Positions 1 through 10,260 of a DNA stretch of 38,500 nucleotides are shown piece after piece. Each line of letters begins with the position of its first letter. The stretch's first letter is position 1. A program made the translations under genes and the position numbers. A model generated the notes under the pieces. It was not told the origin of the DNA, ran no database searches, and worked only from the letters and a program-made list of their open reading frames with translations. The DNA comes from Glandiceps talaboti (taxonomy: Eukaryota; Hemichordata; Enteropneusta; Spengelidae), in the NCBI RefSeq assembly GCF_964340395.1, contig NC_135551.1, positions 27,990,880-28,029,379 on the forward strand. Direction: 5' to 3'.

Positions 1-2401
1 TACACAATGTTGATGAGGAAGCTGGTGCTCTTCCTAAAGTTGCAGCTGGAATGCAAATGACACAAAAAAGTAAAGATGAGAGGAAACCAGTTCTTCCTAT
101 AGTTAAACAAGATAGTGTCCATGTTGAAAATGTTGATAAGATTCCTGAATTGTTGGGATATCCAGAAGTCAATTACAATGTACATGTGTTTTACTATCCT
201 TGGTATGGAAATCCCAAAAATGATGGAAAATACATCCATTGGAATCATGGATATATAGAACACTGGAATAAAAGAGAAGCACAGAGATGGCCAGTTGGTC
301 GGCATCAACCACCCAATGATATTGGGGCTAATTTTTACCCAGAATTGGGATGTTATAGCTCAAAGGATAAATATGTCATTGATAATCACATGCAACAAAT
401 CAGATCTGCAGGAATAGGTAGGATGTACATGATTATTCTGTTCCACATTTTAATGTCAAATAATTCATTGCAGTTTTCTCTAATGCCTTACCATGGAGGT
501 AAATTGACCTGCAATGCCTTACTAAGACTAAGAGGCTTGCACTGCCAATAAATGGAAAGGACAAATTAAATAAGCATTATTCTACATTGCTGGTAACCAC
601 ACCACATATTTTAAGTTTGTAGAGGGGCAATGACATTGTGCTGGCATGACTTGAGAAATTAATAACAACATATATACTGTTCTTTAGTGTCTTATAAGCC
701 CAGTGGACTGGATGTGGTAACTCTTTAATTTATATGGTACACATATTTATATTGAACGAAATGTTCACTTGGTAAGCCCACATAGGACACGTAAATAAAA
801 CAAACAAACAAACATGTTGACTTTACATCTGCTGATCGGTATACATGTTTTAATCTCTTTACATTTGTTTGTAAGTCGTCATTTCTAACTTTTTCTATCT
901 GATTATTTTGTTATTTTCATACATGTAGGTGTGGTGGTTGTATCTTGGTATCCGAATAGTAGATCTGATGCTGAAGGCATTCCTAGTGATTCTTTGATGC
1001 CATCACTGTTGGATGCTGCACATAAATATCAACTTAAGGTAAACACTGGCATTCAAATATTCCATACGTAATATATCATACATGTAAATCATTAGAACCA
1101 TTATAAATACACTGCCTATAAGCATGTCATTTCTGAGTTCAATATGTACATATATATTATGCTATAACGTGTATATTGTATACTGACACTGAGTCTAGAC
1201 ATACAAGTATAGAGTGCTGTCAAATCTATGCAGTGCGCCCTCAACCTAAACCATGCTCTAAAACCTTGTCATATCCACATGGTAATCTGGAAGGTACACC
1301 ATGGCAGGGCGCCCTTGCACATCGGTCAACTCCTTTTACATAGCTAAGCTTCCATGTAAATCTTTTTGAATGCAATTATTTGTTTTGACACACATTGTTT
1401 GTGAGTAGCCTTCATATATATACAGTCAGTGATGGCACTTTGATCATTTACAATACTGTAGACATTGTTGTAGACGAAGATATGTTGTGTTGCCTTACAT
1501 TCAACCCACACTCCACACTGACCGGCCTGCTCTAACAATAGGTTGACTGATGTGTGAGGGTGCCTCGTCATGCCTTACTTACAGACTAACTTTGTTGTAG
1601 TGCCACCAATGAATGTATCATCATACAGTCTACTTTGTAACAACTAACCATGAGTTGATGTTATTTTGTGTTCATCCCAAGGTTGCTGTACACAGTGAGC
1701 CATACAAGGAACGTGATGACAGTATGCTTCATGATGATATGAAATATCTCATTACTACATACGGAAAACATCCGGCATTCTACAAGTATGAATGGAAAGG
1801 AAAACAACTGCCACTGATCTATGTGTATGATTCCTACCTGACTAAGTCTACACTATGGAAAAGACTGCTTAAACCGGATGGAGCACATAGCATCCGAGGA
1901 ACCGACTATGATGCTGTATTTATTGCCCTTCTGGTGGAATTAAAACACAAGACTGATATTGTAAGTAGTGGTTTTGATGGTTTCTATACCTATTTTGCAA
2001 CCAGTGGATTCACCTATGGTTCTACCTACCAACACTGGGATGAGCTGTCCAAATTTGCCAAACATTCAGGTCTACTCTTCATACCTAGCTTGGGACCTGG
2101 TTACATCGATACTAGTATTCGGCCATGGAATGCACAAAATAAACGTCAGCGCCTGAACGGACAGTATTATGAAAATGCTTTCAAACAGGCATTGGATGTG
2201 AACCCAGCAATAGTGTCAATTACTTCATTCAATGAATGGCATGAAGGAACCCAAATAGAGAAAGCAGTGCCAAAGAAGACAATTTCATTCACTTACTTGG
2301 ATTACAAACCTTATGAACCTGACTACTATTTAAAACTAACCAGGAAATGGGTTGACAATTTCACTGAAAAACAAAGAAACAAGAAAAGAGCTTTCATTTA
2401 G
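1..2401 (+). CDS. MANEA: Glycoprotein endo-alpha-1,2-mannosidase (GH99), 5'-truncated by the window edge
   Basis: Exons read as 1(or earlier)-417, 929-1038 and 1682-2401 (stop TAG at 2399-2401). The junctions G|GT and AAG|GTT keep the frame, with GTAGGA and GTAAAC donors. The family cuts inside glucosylated high-mannose N-glycans in the Golgi and releases Glc1-3Man, a bypass of ER glucosidase trimming. Visible family signatures in order are FYYPWYGNP and KYIHWNH, then GRHQPPNDIG and NFYPELGCYSS in the first exon, SWYP in the second, and HPAFYKY, YVYDSY, SGFDGFYTYFAT, GPGYIDTSIRPWN and SFNEWHEGTQIE in the third. The last motif carries the two acidic residues assigned to GH99 catalysis. The start codon and the expected N-terminal membrane anchor lie upstream of the window; the frame is open back to base 3. 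The C-terminus ends where animal homologues end. No frameshift or internal stop was seen. Confidence in the family is high. Confidence 0.95.
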
Positions 2402-2423
2402 TGTATCTGTGCAAACATACACA

Positions 2424-4276
2424 TGTATATTGTGTATACTATTTCACACTGTATTGTGTATACTATTGTACACTGTATTGTGTATACTAGTGTACACTGT
2501 ATTGTGTATACTATTGTACACTGTATTGTGTATACTATTTTACACTGTATTGTGTATACTATTTTACACTGTATTGTGTATACTATTTTACACTGTATTG
2601 TGTATACTATTTTACACTTTATTGTGTATACTGTTTTACACTGTATTGTGTATACTATTTTACACTGTATTGTGTATACTATTGTACACTGTATTGTGTA
2701 TACTATTGTACACTGTATTGTGTATACTGTTGTACACTGTATTGTGTATACTATTTTACACTGTATTGTGTATACTATTGTACACTGTATTGTGTATACT
2801 GTTGTACACTATATTGTGTATACTATTTTACATTGTATACTATTTTACACTGTATTGTGTATACTATGGTACACTGTATTGTGTATACTATTTTACACTG
2901 TATTGTGTATACTATTTTACACTGCATTGTGTATACTATGGTACACTGTATTGTGTATAATATTGTACACTGTATTGTGTATAATATTGTTCACTGTATT
3001 GTGTATACTATTTTACACTGTATTGTGTATACTATTTTACACTGTATTGTGTATACTATTTTACACTGTATTGTGTATACTATTTGACATTGTATTGTGT
3101 ATACTATTTTACACTGTATTGTGTATACTATTTTACACTGTATTGTGTATACTATTTTACACTGTATTGTGTATACTATTTTACACTGTATTGTGTATAC
3201 TGTTTTACACTGTATTGTGTATACTATTTTACACTGTATTGTGTATACTATTGTACACTGTATTGTGTATACTATTGTACACTGTATTGTGTATACTGTT
3301 GTACACTGTATTGTGTATACTATTTTACACTGTATTGTGTATACTATTGTACACTGTATTGTGTATACTGTTGTACACTGTATTGTGTATACTATTTTAC
3401 ACTGTATACTATTTTACACTGTATTGTGTATACTATTTTACACTGTATTGTGTATACTATGGTACACTGTATTGTGTATACTATTTTACACTGTATTGTG
3501 TATACTATTTTACACTGCATTGTGTATACTATGGTACACTGTATTGTGTATAATATTGTACACTGTATTGTGTATAATATTGTTCACTGTATTGTGTATA
3601 CTATTTTACACTGTATTGTGTATACTATTTTACACTGTATTGTGTATACTATTGTACACTGTATTGTGTATACTATTTGACATTGTATTGTGTATACTAT
3701 TTTACACTGTATTGTGTATACTGTTGTACACTGTACTGCGTATACTGTTGTACACTGTATTGTGTATACTATTTTACACTGTATTGTGTATACTATTTTA
3801 CACTGTATTGCGTATACTGTTGTACACTGTATTGTGTATACTATTTTACACTGTATTGTGTATACTGTTGTACACTGTATTGTGTATACTATTTTACACT
3901 GTATTGTGTATACTATTTTACACTGTATTGTGTATACTGTTGTACACTGTATTGTGTATACTATTTTACACTGTATTGTGTATACTATTTTACACTGTAT
4001 TGTGTATACTATTTTACACTGTATTGTGTATACTATTTTACACTGTATTGTGTATACTATTTGACATTGTATTGTGTATACTATTTTACACTGTATTGTG
4101 TATACTATTTTACACTGTATTGTGTATACTATTTTACACTGTATTGTGTATACTATTGTATATTGTATTGTGTATACTATTTTACACTGTATTGTGTATA
4201 CTATTTTCACTGTATTGTGTATACTATTGTACACTGTATTCTGTATACTATTGTACACTGTATTGTGTATACTACT
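2424..4276. repeat. 24-bp satellite array, about 75 units, just after the MANEA stop
   Basis: The unit reads TGTATTGTGTATACTATTTT plus ACAC, with variants ATTTT, ATTGT, TGTTGT, ATGGT and ATTTGACAT at one end. Because 24 is a multiple of 3, every forward frame and at least one reverse frame stays open for hundreds of codons, giving meaningless VYTILHCI-type proteins. Rare variants (ATGGT at about 2870 and 2937 against 3461 and 3531; ATAATATTGTTC; ATTTGACATTG at about 3080, 3673 and 4060) recur at a spacing near 590 bp, so there is a higher-order duplication inside the array. Confidence 0.97.
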
Positions 4277-4279
4277 AGT

Positions 4280-5170
4280 ATTTTATACTGGACTGTACAC
4301 TTGTGCCTCTTTTTACTCTGATGAGATCACTTTCACCAAGCTATGGCAGTGCAACTACTTTCAAATACCCTTTTGCGGAAAAGTATATATACAGCAGATT
4401 ATAGAGTCCAAACATAAATCAAGAGATTCTAGGTCTGGAAGCCTGCTTGGACAGCTACAACATAGTGCAATATCTAGAATACTATGCATAGCTACGGAGA
4501 ACCAATATCTGCTAAAAAGATTACTCTTGGGTGACAATTCTCACCTTAATTATTTAGTCCTTGTGCTCAAAGGTTAGATGTTGTATTTCTCTACAGTTTC
4601 ATGGGACAAAAGTGAAGTAAAATTTAATGGACCAAAAGTAAAACTACAAAGTCACTCTTCAAAGATTCACTGATTACAAAATGGTGGTTTCCATGAGACA
4701 GCATGGAGAATTTATAATGTAAATGCTAATTGAACACAATAGAAATTCATAAAAATAACTGTTACATTCACTCTAATTTATATATGTACGGAGTTTTAAG
4801 TTTCAACCTGAGAAATGATTTATCCTGTATATCTTGGTAATTGTTCTATAGTTTAATATCTGGTATTGGTGTAAACTGTCTGATAATGTATATACCTTTA
4901 CTGTAAACTACAGCTAATATTTAGAATCAGTTTTAGTATAGTTAGTTAGATGTGGTGAATCTCAGATGGTATTATATATTTATAGTTGTATATTTTATGT
5001 GTCTGTTATATTTTGGTATGAAACAAAGATGTTACTTTTTATTAGGACTAAAAATACAGTGCCAAATGTGATTGTGATTATTATATATTTTGTAGGAAAA
5101 GTCGACAAATGCTAATAAGAGTAGTAAACAGTAAGTACATATCATATAATACTTGAATATCGGATCACAT
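4280..5170. other. Non-coding stretch downstream of MANEA
   Basis: AT-rich sequence with no recognisable gene. It may be MANEA 3' UTR, but no clear AATAAA was seen here. One possible 35-bp exon (5096-5130) is described separately. Confidence 0.5.
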
Positions 5171-5172
5171 TT

Positions 5173-5293
5173 TGTAATTATTCAAATTATTGTGTAATTA
5201 TTCAAATTATTGTGTAATTATTCAAATTATTGTGTAATTATTCAAATTATATTGTGATTATTCAAATTATATTTTAATTATTCAAATTATATT
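5173..5293. repeat. 20-bp minisatellite, about 6 copies
   Basis: The unit ATTATTCAAATTATTGTGTA is repeated head to tail; the last copies carry ATATTGTG or ATATTTTA variants. It is non-coding. Confidence 0.9.
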
Positions 5294-6980
5294 GTTTGTT
5301 ATAAATAATGATTCAGTATATTGTGAACTATTCATACAATAATCCATGTACGGTAAAAATGCAGAATTTGAAAGATGTGAAACAAAAAAAGGGGAGTAAT
5401 AGAACAAAATTAATTGTACAATTGAGAATTCAGCAAGGTATGAAAGTTAAAAGTATGTGAGAATGAAGCTCCGTACTGAAGCTGAGTTTCCTAATATGTA
5501 GTCTATGTACACTTTGTTCAGTGTGATTTCTATCATAAAATAATATTCAAGGTAAGTTTTATATGAATTTAATCTTTTGTTGAATTTGTCATCAAATATT
5601 GCCGCAAGATTTAATATGCCATAATTATTTTATTATTATCATTGTGTGACCGGGGTCACTAAATGAGTGCAGTGTAGAGATGACTGTGGTGTAGAGATGT
5701 GTTATACTCTGTACAAGACTTTATTCACACAAAGTGTAGACAATAGGAAACAAACCTACAATGAGTATACAAAAAGGAAAGGTATAAGAAAGTTTACACA
5801 GCTCAAAGTAGATACATGATAAGGTGAACATGACAAAAATTCTTTAAATAGGACTAATTAAAGTAAACACAAGTATAATGAATTATAACTACTTGAACTC
5901 TTACCCCGCACATTGCCCATTCTGGAAGTGTCACAGAGTGTGTCTCGCCTTATAAATGCTTATTTGAATAATGAACAACCCAAGGTGCGGATTCACCAGC
6001 TGAAAACAGCAGGTGACCAATCAAGAGAGAGAGAGAGAGGAATCAAGTAAATGTCATAATTTATTTGAAGTTTTCTGGGCTAATTTCAACCAAACATAAT
6101 ATGCTATGAGTTATAATTCATTTACATGCAATTTGAATTTTTTTGCCAGCAGCTTTATTGTAGCATGATTATAGAAAATACAATCAGCATTATTGTGGAC
6201 ACATACTGACCCGAGGTATTTGTTGTGCATTTCTGATAATAAACAATCTAACAATCTACAGAGAGTCACATCTCTAAATAAGATGAGATGAACACTGTAG
6301 GCCAAGATACAATAAGGGTCAAATTTTATTTTAAAAAGCTGCAATTATTGTGATCATTGTCATCCAAAAATAAATGAAATTTTATAAAACTTAGAGGCTA
6401 TATTTCAGTTGTAAGTTACTATAGATGAGGTCATTTCATATGACAGGTGTAAGTAGATGTTGCCAAACAAATTTGAAATACCCTCTTTCTACATTGTTAG
6501 TTTTTTTTATGGAAAAGTGTATAAAAGTTTATGTTAATTAATTAATGCAAGTATTGTACAGTAATGTGTGCTTAGTTGCAAGAATTGAAGTGTGCAATTT
6601 TATAGATATGAAGTTTCAAAATGTATTTTTTGTTGTAACTTTTATGTATTATTATCTTGTATTTTAATATTTTTGTAGAGTATCAGTATGGATTCAAACA
6701 GAGTAAGATACAACTTTTTGTCAGAACATGCTTAGAGATCACTTGAATTTACACCATATGTTTAATAGCCTATGTCAGTTATATAAAACCCATGCCATGC
6801 CAGCACATCCTGTCTGAATATGGTGTCTGTATGACAAAGTCATAAACAGAGAGAGACTTGTAAAGCCAAGGTACACAGACTAAGTACAGAAAACTATAAT
6901 AGTTACTGTTATTATTTGTTGCTAGTATACTAGCCCAGAGACTCAGTTGTCTGGCTCGGAAATGTTGTTTGCCATAACAA
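5294..6980. other. Intergenic AT-rich DNA without a recognised gene
   Basis: No conserved protein segment was found on either strand apart from the candidate mini-exon at 6679-6702. A short GA run lies near 6029. The short ORFs here match nothing I know. Confidence 0.5.
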
Positions 6981-6982
6981 AC

Positions 6983-7310
6983 TGGCAAGCCAGTATGTCA
7001 AGTCAGATAGCCAAGTCTCTGGGCTATACTGTCAAGCCAGTATGTCAAGTCAGATAGCCAAGTGTCTGGACTATACTGTCAAGTCAGTATGTCAAGTCAG
7101 ATAGCCAAGTCGCTGGGCTATACTGTCAAACTAGTATGTCAAGTCAGATAGCCAAGTCTCTGGGCTATACTGTCAAACCAGTATGTCAAGTCAGATAGCC
7201 AAGTCTCTGGGGTATACTGCCAAGCCAGTATGTCAAGTCAGATAGCCAAGTGTCTGGGGTATACTGCCAAACCAGTATGTCAAGTCAGATAGTCAAGTCC
7301 CTGAGTAATA
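6983..7310. repeat. 47-bp minisatellite, about 7 copies
   Basis: The unit contains GTATGTCAAGTCAGATAGCC followed by AAGTCTCTGGGCTATACTGTCAA. Copies differ by a few substitutions such as GGCTAT/GGGTAT and CTCTGG/TGTCTGG. No coding potential is evident. Confidence 0.93.
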
Positions 7311-7440
7311 CTGCAATACTGATGCTAAAGTTTCAATACATGTAATTGTATGAACATGTCTTTTGTCAGTCTATGACATTGCATGGCAGGTACATAGCTT
7401 ACATTTATTGAGATATTTGTTGTGACTGACTGTGAATTCA

Positions 7441-7580
7441 GTACTCAGTACCATTGTGTACGTTGATGTACAGTCAAAAATAAAACTGGTATTTTCACTG
7501 TTGGCTATGCAAATGAAATAAATTGAGATAAAATAGATCCTAAAACGAAACTAATCCCAGATGAAAATAAGCATGTTGTT
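7441..7580 (+). repeat. Interspersed repeat, copy 1 (second copy at 32262-32400)
   Basis: This segment shares an ordered string of blocks with 32262-32400: TTGATGT(A/T)CAGT, AAATAAAACTG, TATTTTC, TATGCAAATGA and AAATTGAGATAAAATAG. A partial third copy may lie near 7690-7735 (TATTTTCACTGTTGCTTATG). The two main copies are about 25 kb apart in the same orientation, so this is a dispersed element of unknown class. Confidence 0.75.
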
Positions 7581-8112
7581 ACACACTTTTTGAACATTGG
7601 TATTCCACTATTTTTCCCAACCATCGCAAGTTCTGAGGTATCAAATAACTATTCAAATTAGTACCTTACCTATCAAATAACTATGCAAATTAGTTAGGTA
7701 TTTTCACTGTTGCTTATGCATATGAGTAAACAATCTTTCGAACTACTTTATGTTTGTGAATATTGCCGGCGACCACTCCTTTGTACATGTAATATTGTTA
7801 TATGGAAGATATTTTAGATTCTGTCCTACCGTCCATGGGGTTCTGTTATAGTATTTGCATTGTAATCAAGGTACATAAGTGTTGCATGAGTTTATTAAAA
7901 TATTGCAAAGTATTAAGAACTTAAAATAACAGTTTTTCCCCTTTAAAAAACTTTTGAAACCCACAGGGTCATTTTCATGTCATGTCTTTCAATGTAAACA
8001 GACTAAATGTAACTTTAGAGTGAATTTACTTTCTCGATACATTTTCCTTACAAGTACTAAATGTCATAAGACACCCAGTTTTGTTGTAAATGTCACTGAT
8101 GTAAACATCCAT

Positions 8113-8471
8113 CATGTTAAAGAGGAGTGTCACTCCATGAAATGAAGTCACTTTCATAAACTATAGGTTTTTGAGAATCATATCATGATTTTACATCACC
8201 TACAATTACTTTCAATTTCAGAGAAACATCTAGTTCATCTTGTGCTTTTATAGGGTATCTTTGTTGTGGGCTATTGCATCATGGGAGTCTGCAGAAATAA
8301 TATGTTCATGATTGTGCAATGAATATTCACAAGATGTTCCCAGGGGAGATGTTTGACACTGAAGGGAATGGGCACTCAGGAGTCATGAATATTCATTGTG
8401 CAACCATGAACCTGAACCCATAGCTTCTGAAAATGTCTGCATTGCCTTGAGTGGTGTTCCCCTTTAACATG
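8113..8471. mobile_element. Non-autonomous TIR element (MITE-like) with nested inverted repeat
   Basis: Outer arms at 8113-8135 and 8449-8471 are imperfect inverted copies (CATGTTAAAG followed by a purine-rich run and CACTC). A second inverted pair lies inside at 8304-8329 and 8386-8411 (GTTCATG, then CAATGAATATTCA). There is no ORF of transposase size. TTAA lies within both outer arms. The superfamily is not assigned. Confidence 0.6.
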
Positions 8472-8503
8472 ACTTTGTTTATGGTAATACAGAAGACAAA
8501 ACA

Positions 8504-8773
8504 TGTATACATACATACATACATACATACATACATACATACATACATACATAAATGCATACATACATACATACATACATACATACATACATACATACAT
8601 ACATACATACATACACACACAGACAGACATATACACACATACATACATACATACATACATACATACATACATACATAGACAGACATATACACACATACAT
8701 ACATACATACATACATACATACATACACACATACATACATACATACACACATACATACATACATACATACATA
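8504..8773. repeat. (ACAT)n microsatellite with ACAC/AGAC interruptions
   Basis: Long runs of ACAT are broken twice by a CACACAGACAGACATATACA-like block, which suggests local duplication. The HTYI and MYVC peptides it encodes are artefacts. Confidence 0.97.
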
Positions 8774-9071
8774 TACATTGAATGTATAAATGTATTGTTT
8801 TTCCTCTTGCCTCTATGTTCAGTACTATGTATAATAAATGTTCCTGTACATTAATTTTGTTCTTAAAATGTTGTGAATTAAATTAATACAACTGTTACGG
8901 TTTCTTTTCAGCTTTGAGTACCTTACCTCAATGTCTGGGATCATCCAATACTTTACAACAACATTCCTCTAATTGTTAGTGTGAAGACAGTATAAATTAT
9001 CTATGTTTTGCAGCTGAAATGCTAAAGATGCAAATAAACAATGTGTGTGCTCTACAAAATATATTGTTGGT

Positions 9072-9195
9072 GTTTTCTATATCTAATGTCTACTCAGTGT
9101 GTGTTATGTCAAATATTTATTCAATGTGTGTTATACAAGATGTCTACTCAGCATGTGCTATGGCAGATTTCTATTCACTTTGTGTTATGTATCTA
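9072..9195. repeat. Degenerate ~30-bp tandem repeat, about 4 copies
   Basis: Related segments carry TCTACTCAGTGTGTGTTATG, TTATTCAATGTGTGTTATAC, TCTACTCAGCATGTGCTATG and TCTATTCACTTTGTGTTATG. Divergence is high. Confidence 0.65.
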
Positions 9196-9498
9196 TAATA
9201 CTAGGTGGGAATTTTGTCCTAGGGTATTTTCTAATTTGGCAGAATAGATTATATATTAGCAGAAAAATATTAGCAGAGTTATGTTGACAAAGCAGTTCTA
9301 CATGACATTTGTCGGATCCATCGCTGTCGATGCCTGTTGAGTGCTACTCATATGGGACAATTTGACTTATTCTCTATTCAAGTTGTGGTTATGCAATATT
9401 ATGCCATATCTATAATAATAATGAGCAGGAGTGTTGTCCATGGATATTTTCCAATTCAGCTGAATGGATTAGAAAAATATTAATGGAGTTATGTTCAC
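9190..9498. repeat. Two diverged direct copies of a ~95-bp segment
   Basis: 9190-9285 and 9408-9498 share ATCTATAATA, TTTTGTCC/TGTTGTCC, ATATTTTC, AATT, GAAAAATATTA and GAGTTATGTT in the same order. They are separated by about 120 bp of unrelated sequence. Confidence 0.65.
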
Positions 9499-10062
9499 TT
9501 TGCTAAATCTGGTGCGCCCTCTTGTGGTGATTACCTGAGAAATGGCTGGAACTTCAAGTAACCAGCTGGAATATGGCATAATGTAAAAGACAGCAAGTAA
9601 ATCAGAATAAGGAGGCAACCATACATTGTATTCAATATTTAGCAAATTCTCCAAATTCCATTCTTTTATTTACAAATATCACAGGTTTATAACCATACTT
9701 GCAAAACTATGAATGAAGTCTTTACAAAGTTCAACCCATTTCGCACACTCAATTTTTATGGTACTTTTTATCATCTTTTATCAAATATTTTGTTGTAATT
9801 TTCAAAGTAGAGATTCTTAATGTATATTGTCTTGGAACTTTTACTTGGACACCTCACTTGTCTCGTTGATCATTTTCTCAGTCATTCTGTTATGTGCAAT
9901 TCACATAACATGTAATGATTATGTGTGTTATGGTACATATGTTCTACAGGTAATTACTTTGTTATTCATATGAATCACTAATATTTGATGTGATCTTTCT
10001 TAAATAACTTTCATAGCCACAATAATTATAAAGTCGGTGTTCTGCATTGAGTGCAGAATTCA

Positions 10063-10068
10063 TTTATT
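10063..10068 (-). promoter_or_regulatory. Candidate poly(A) signal AATAAA for RARS2
   Basis: Minus-strand AATAAA lies about 195 bases after the RARS2 stop and past both decayed terminal-exon copies. It is the nearest canonical signal I see, which would place those copies in the 3' UTR. Confidence 0.55.
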
Positions 10069-10103
10069 TGAAATATCCAATTTGTTGCTGTCTGCATTCC
10101 AAA

Positions 10104-10260
10104 CTTGAGCCAGTGGTGAAATTTCAAGTATTACTTGAAATTTCAGGTTAAACCTCATTCCATTGCTAATGTCTGTCTTGCCATTTTGAATAACTACGTC
10201 TTGTCCAGGGGTAAGTAATCTCATTCCATTGGCTAGTGTCTGTCTTGCTGATTTGAATAA
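10104..10260 (-). pseudogene. Two decayed tandem copies of the RARS2 terminal exon
   Basis: Directly after the RARS2 stop codon, about 10260-10194 repeats the exon from TTATTCAAATCAGCAAGACA onward but lacks 8 bases (GGAATTTC) before CCCCTGGAC, so its frame is broken. A third copy (about 10193-10104) keeps GGCAAGACAGACATTAG and CAATGGAATGAGG but has a 1-base loss and a short internal duplication. Neither copy has its own splice acceptor. Confidence 0.88.

Larger units (their letters stand above)
5096..8972 (+). other. Three candidate mini-exons of unknown gene
   Basis: Three short plus-strand segments have good splice signals and compatible phases. 5096-5130 has acceptor TTTTGTAG and donor GTAAGT. 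6679-6702 has acceptor TTTTTGTAG and donor GTAAGA. 8912-8972 has acceptor TTTCTTTTCAG and ends in TAA. Joined they stay open for about 38 codons, and AATAAA follows at 9033-9038. I recognise no protein in them. They could be alternative 3' exons of MANEA, parts of a small gene, or chance. The only phase-matched GT near the end of MANEA (after the TGG codon at about 2349) is a poor donor. Confidence 0.2.

Noticed and set aside
2352-4577. Several overlapping ORFs of 120-390 codons on both strands (VLCILFYT, HCIVYTIL and similar)
   Set aside because: They are translations of the 24-bp satellite, open in several frames because the unit is divisible by three. No non-repeat coding signal is present.
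4074-4577. Plus-strand ORF extending beyond the satellite (ending LVLVLKG)
   Set aside because: Its first half is satellite. The unique half of about 80 codons matches no family I know and has no clear splice or start context.
6983-7310. CRISPR-like array
   Set aside because: The whole 47-bp unit is repeated with no unique spacers, and the genome is eukaryotic.
8376-8854. ORFs rich in MYVC or HTYI on both strands
   Set aside because: Products of the (ACAT)n microsatellite.
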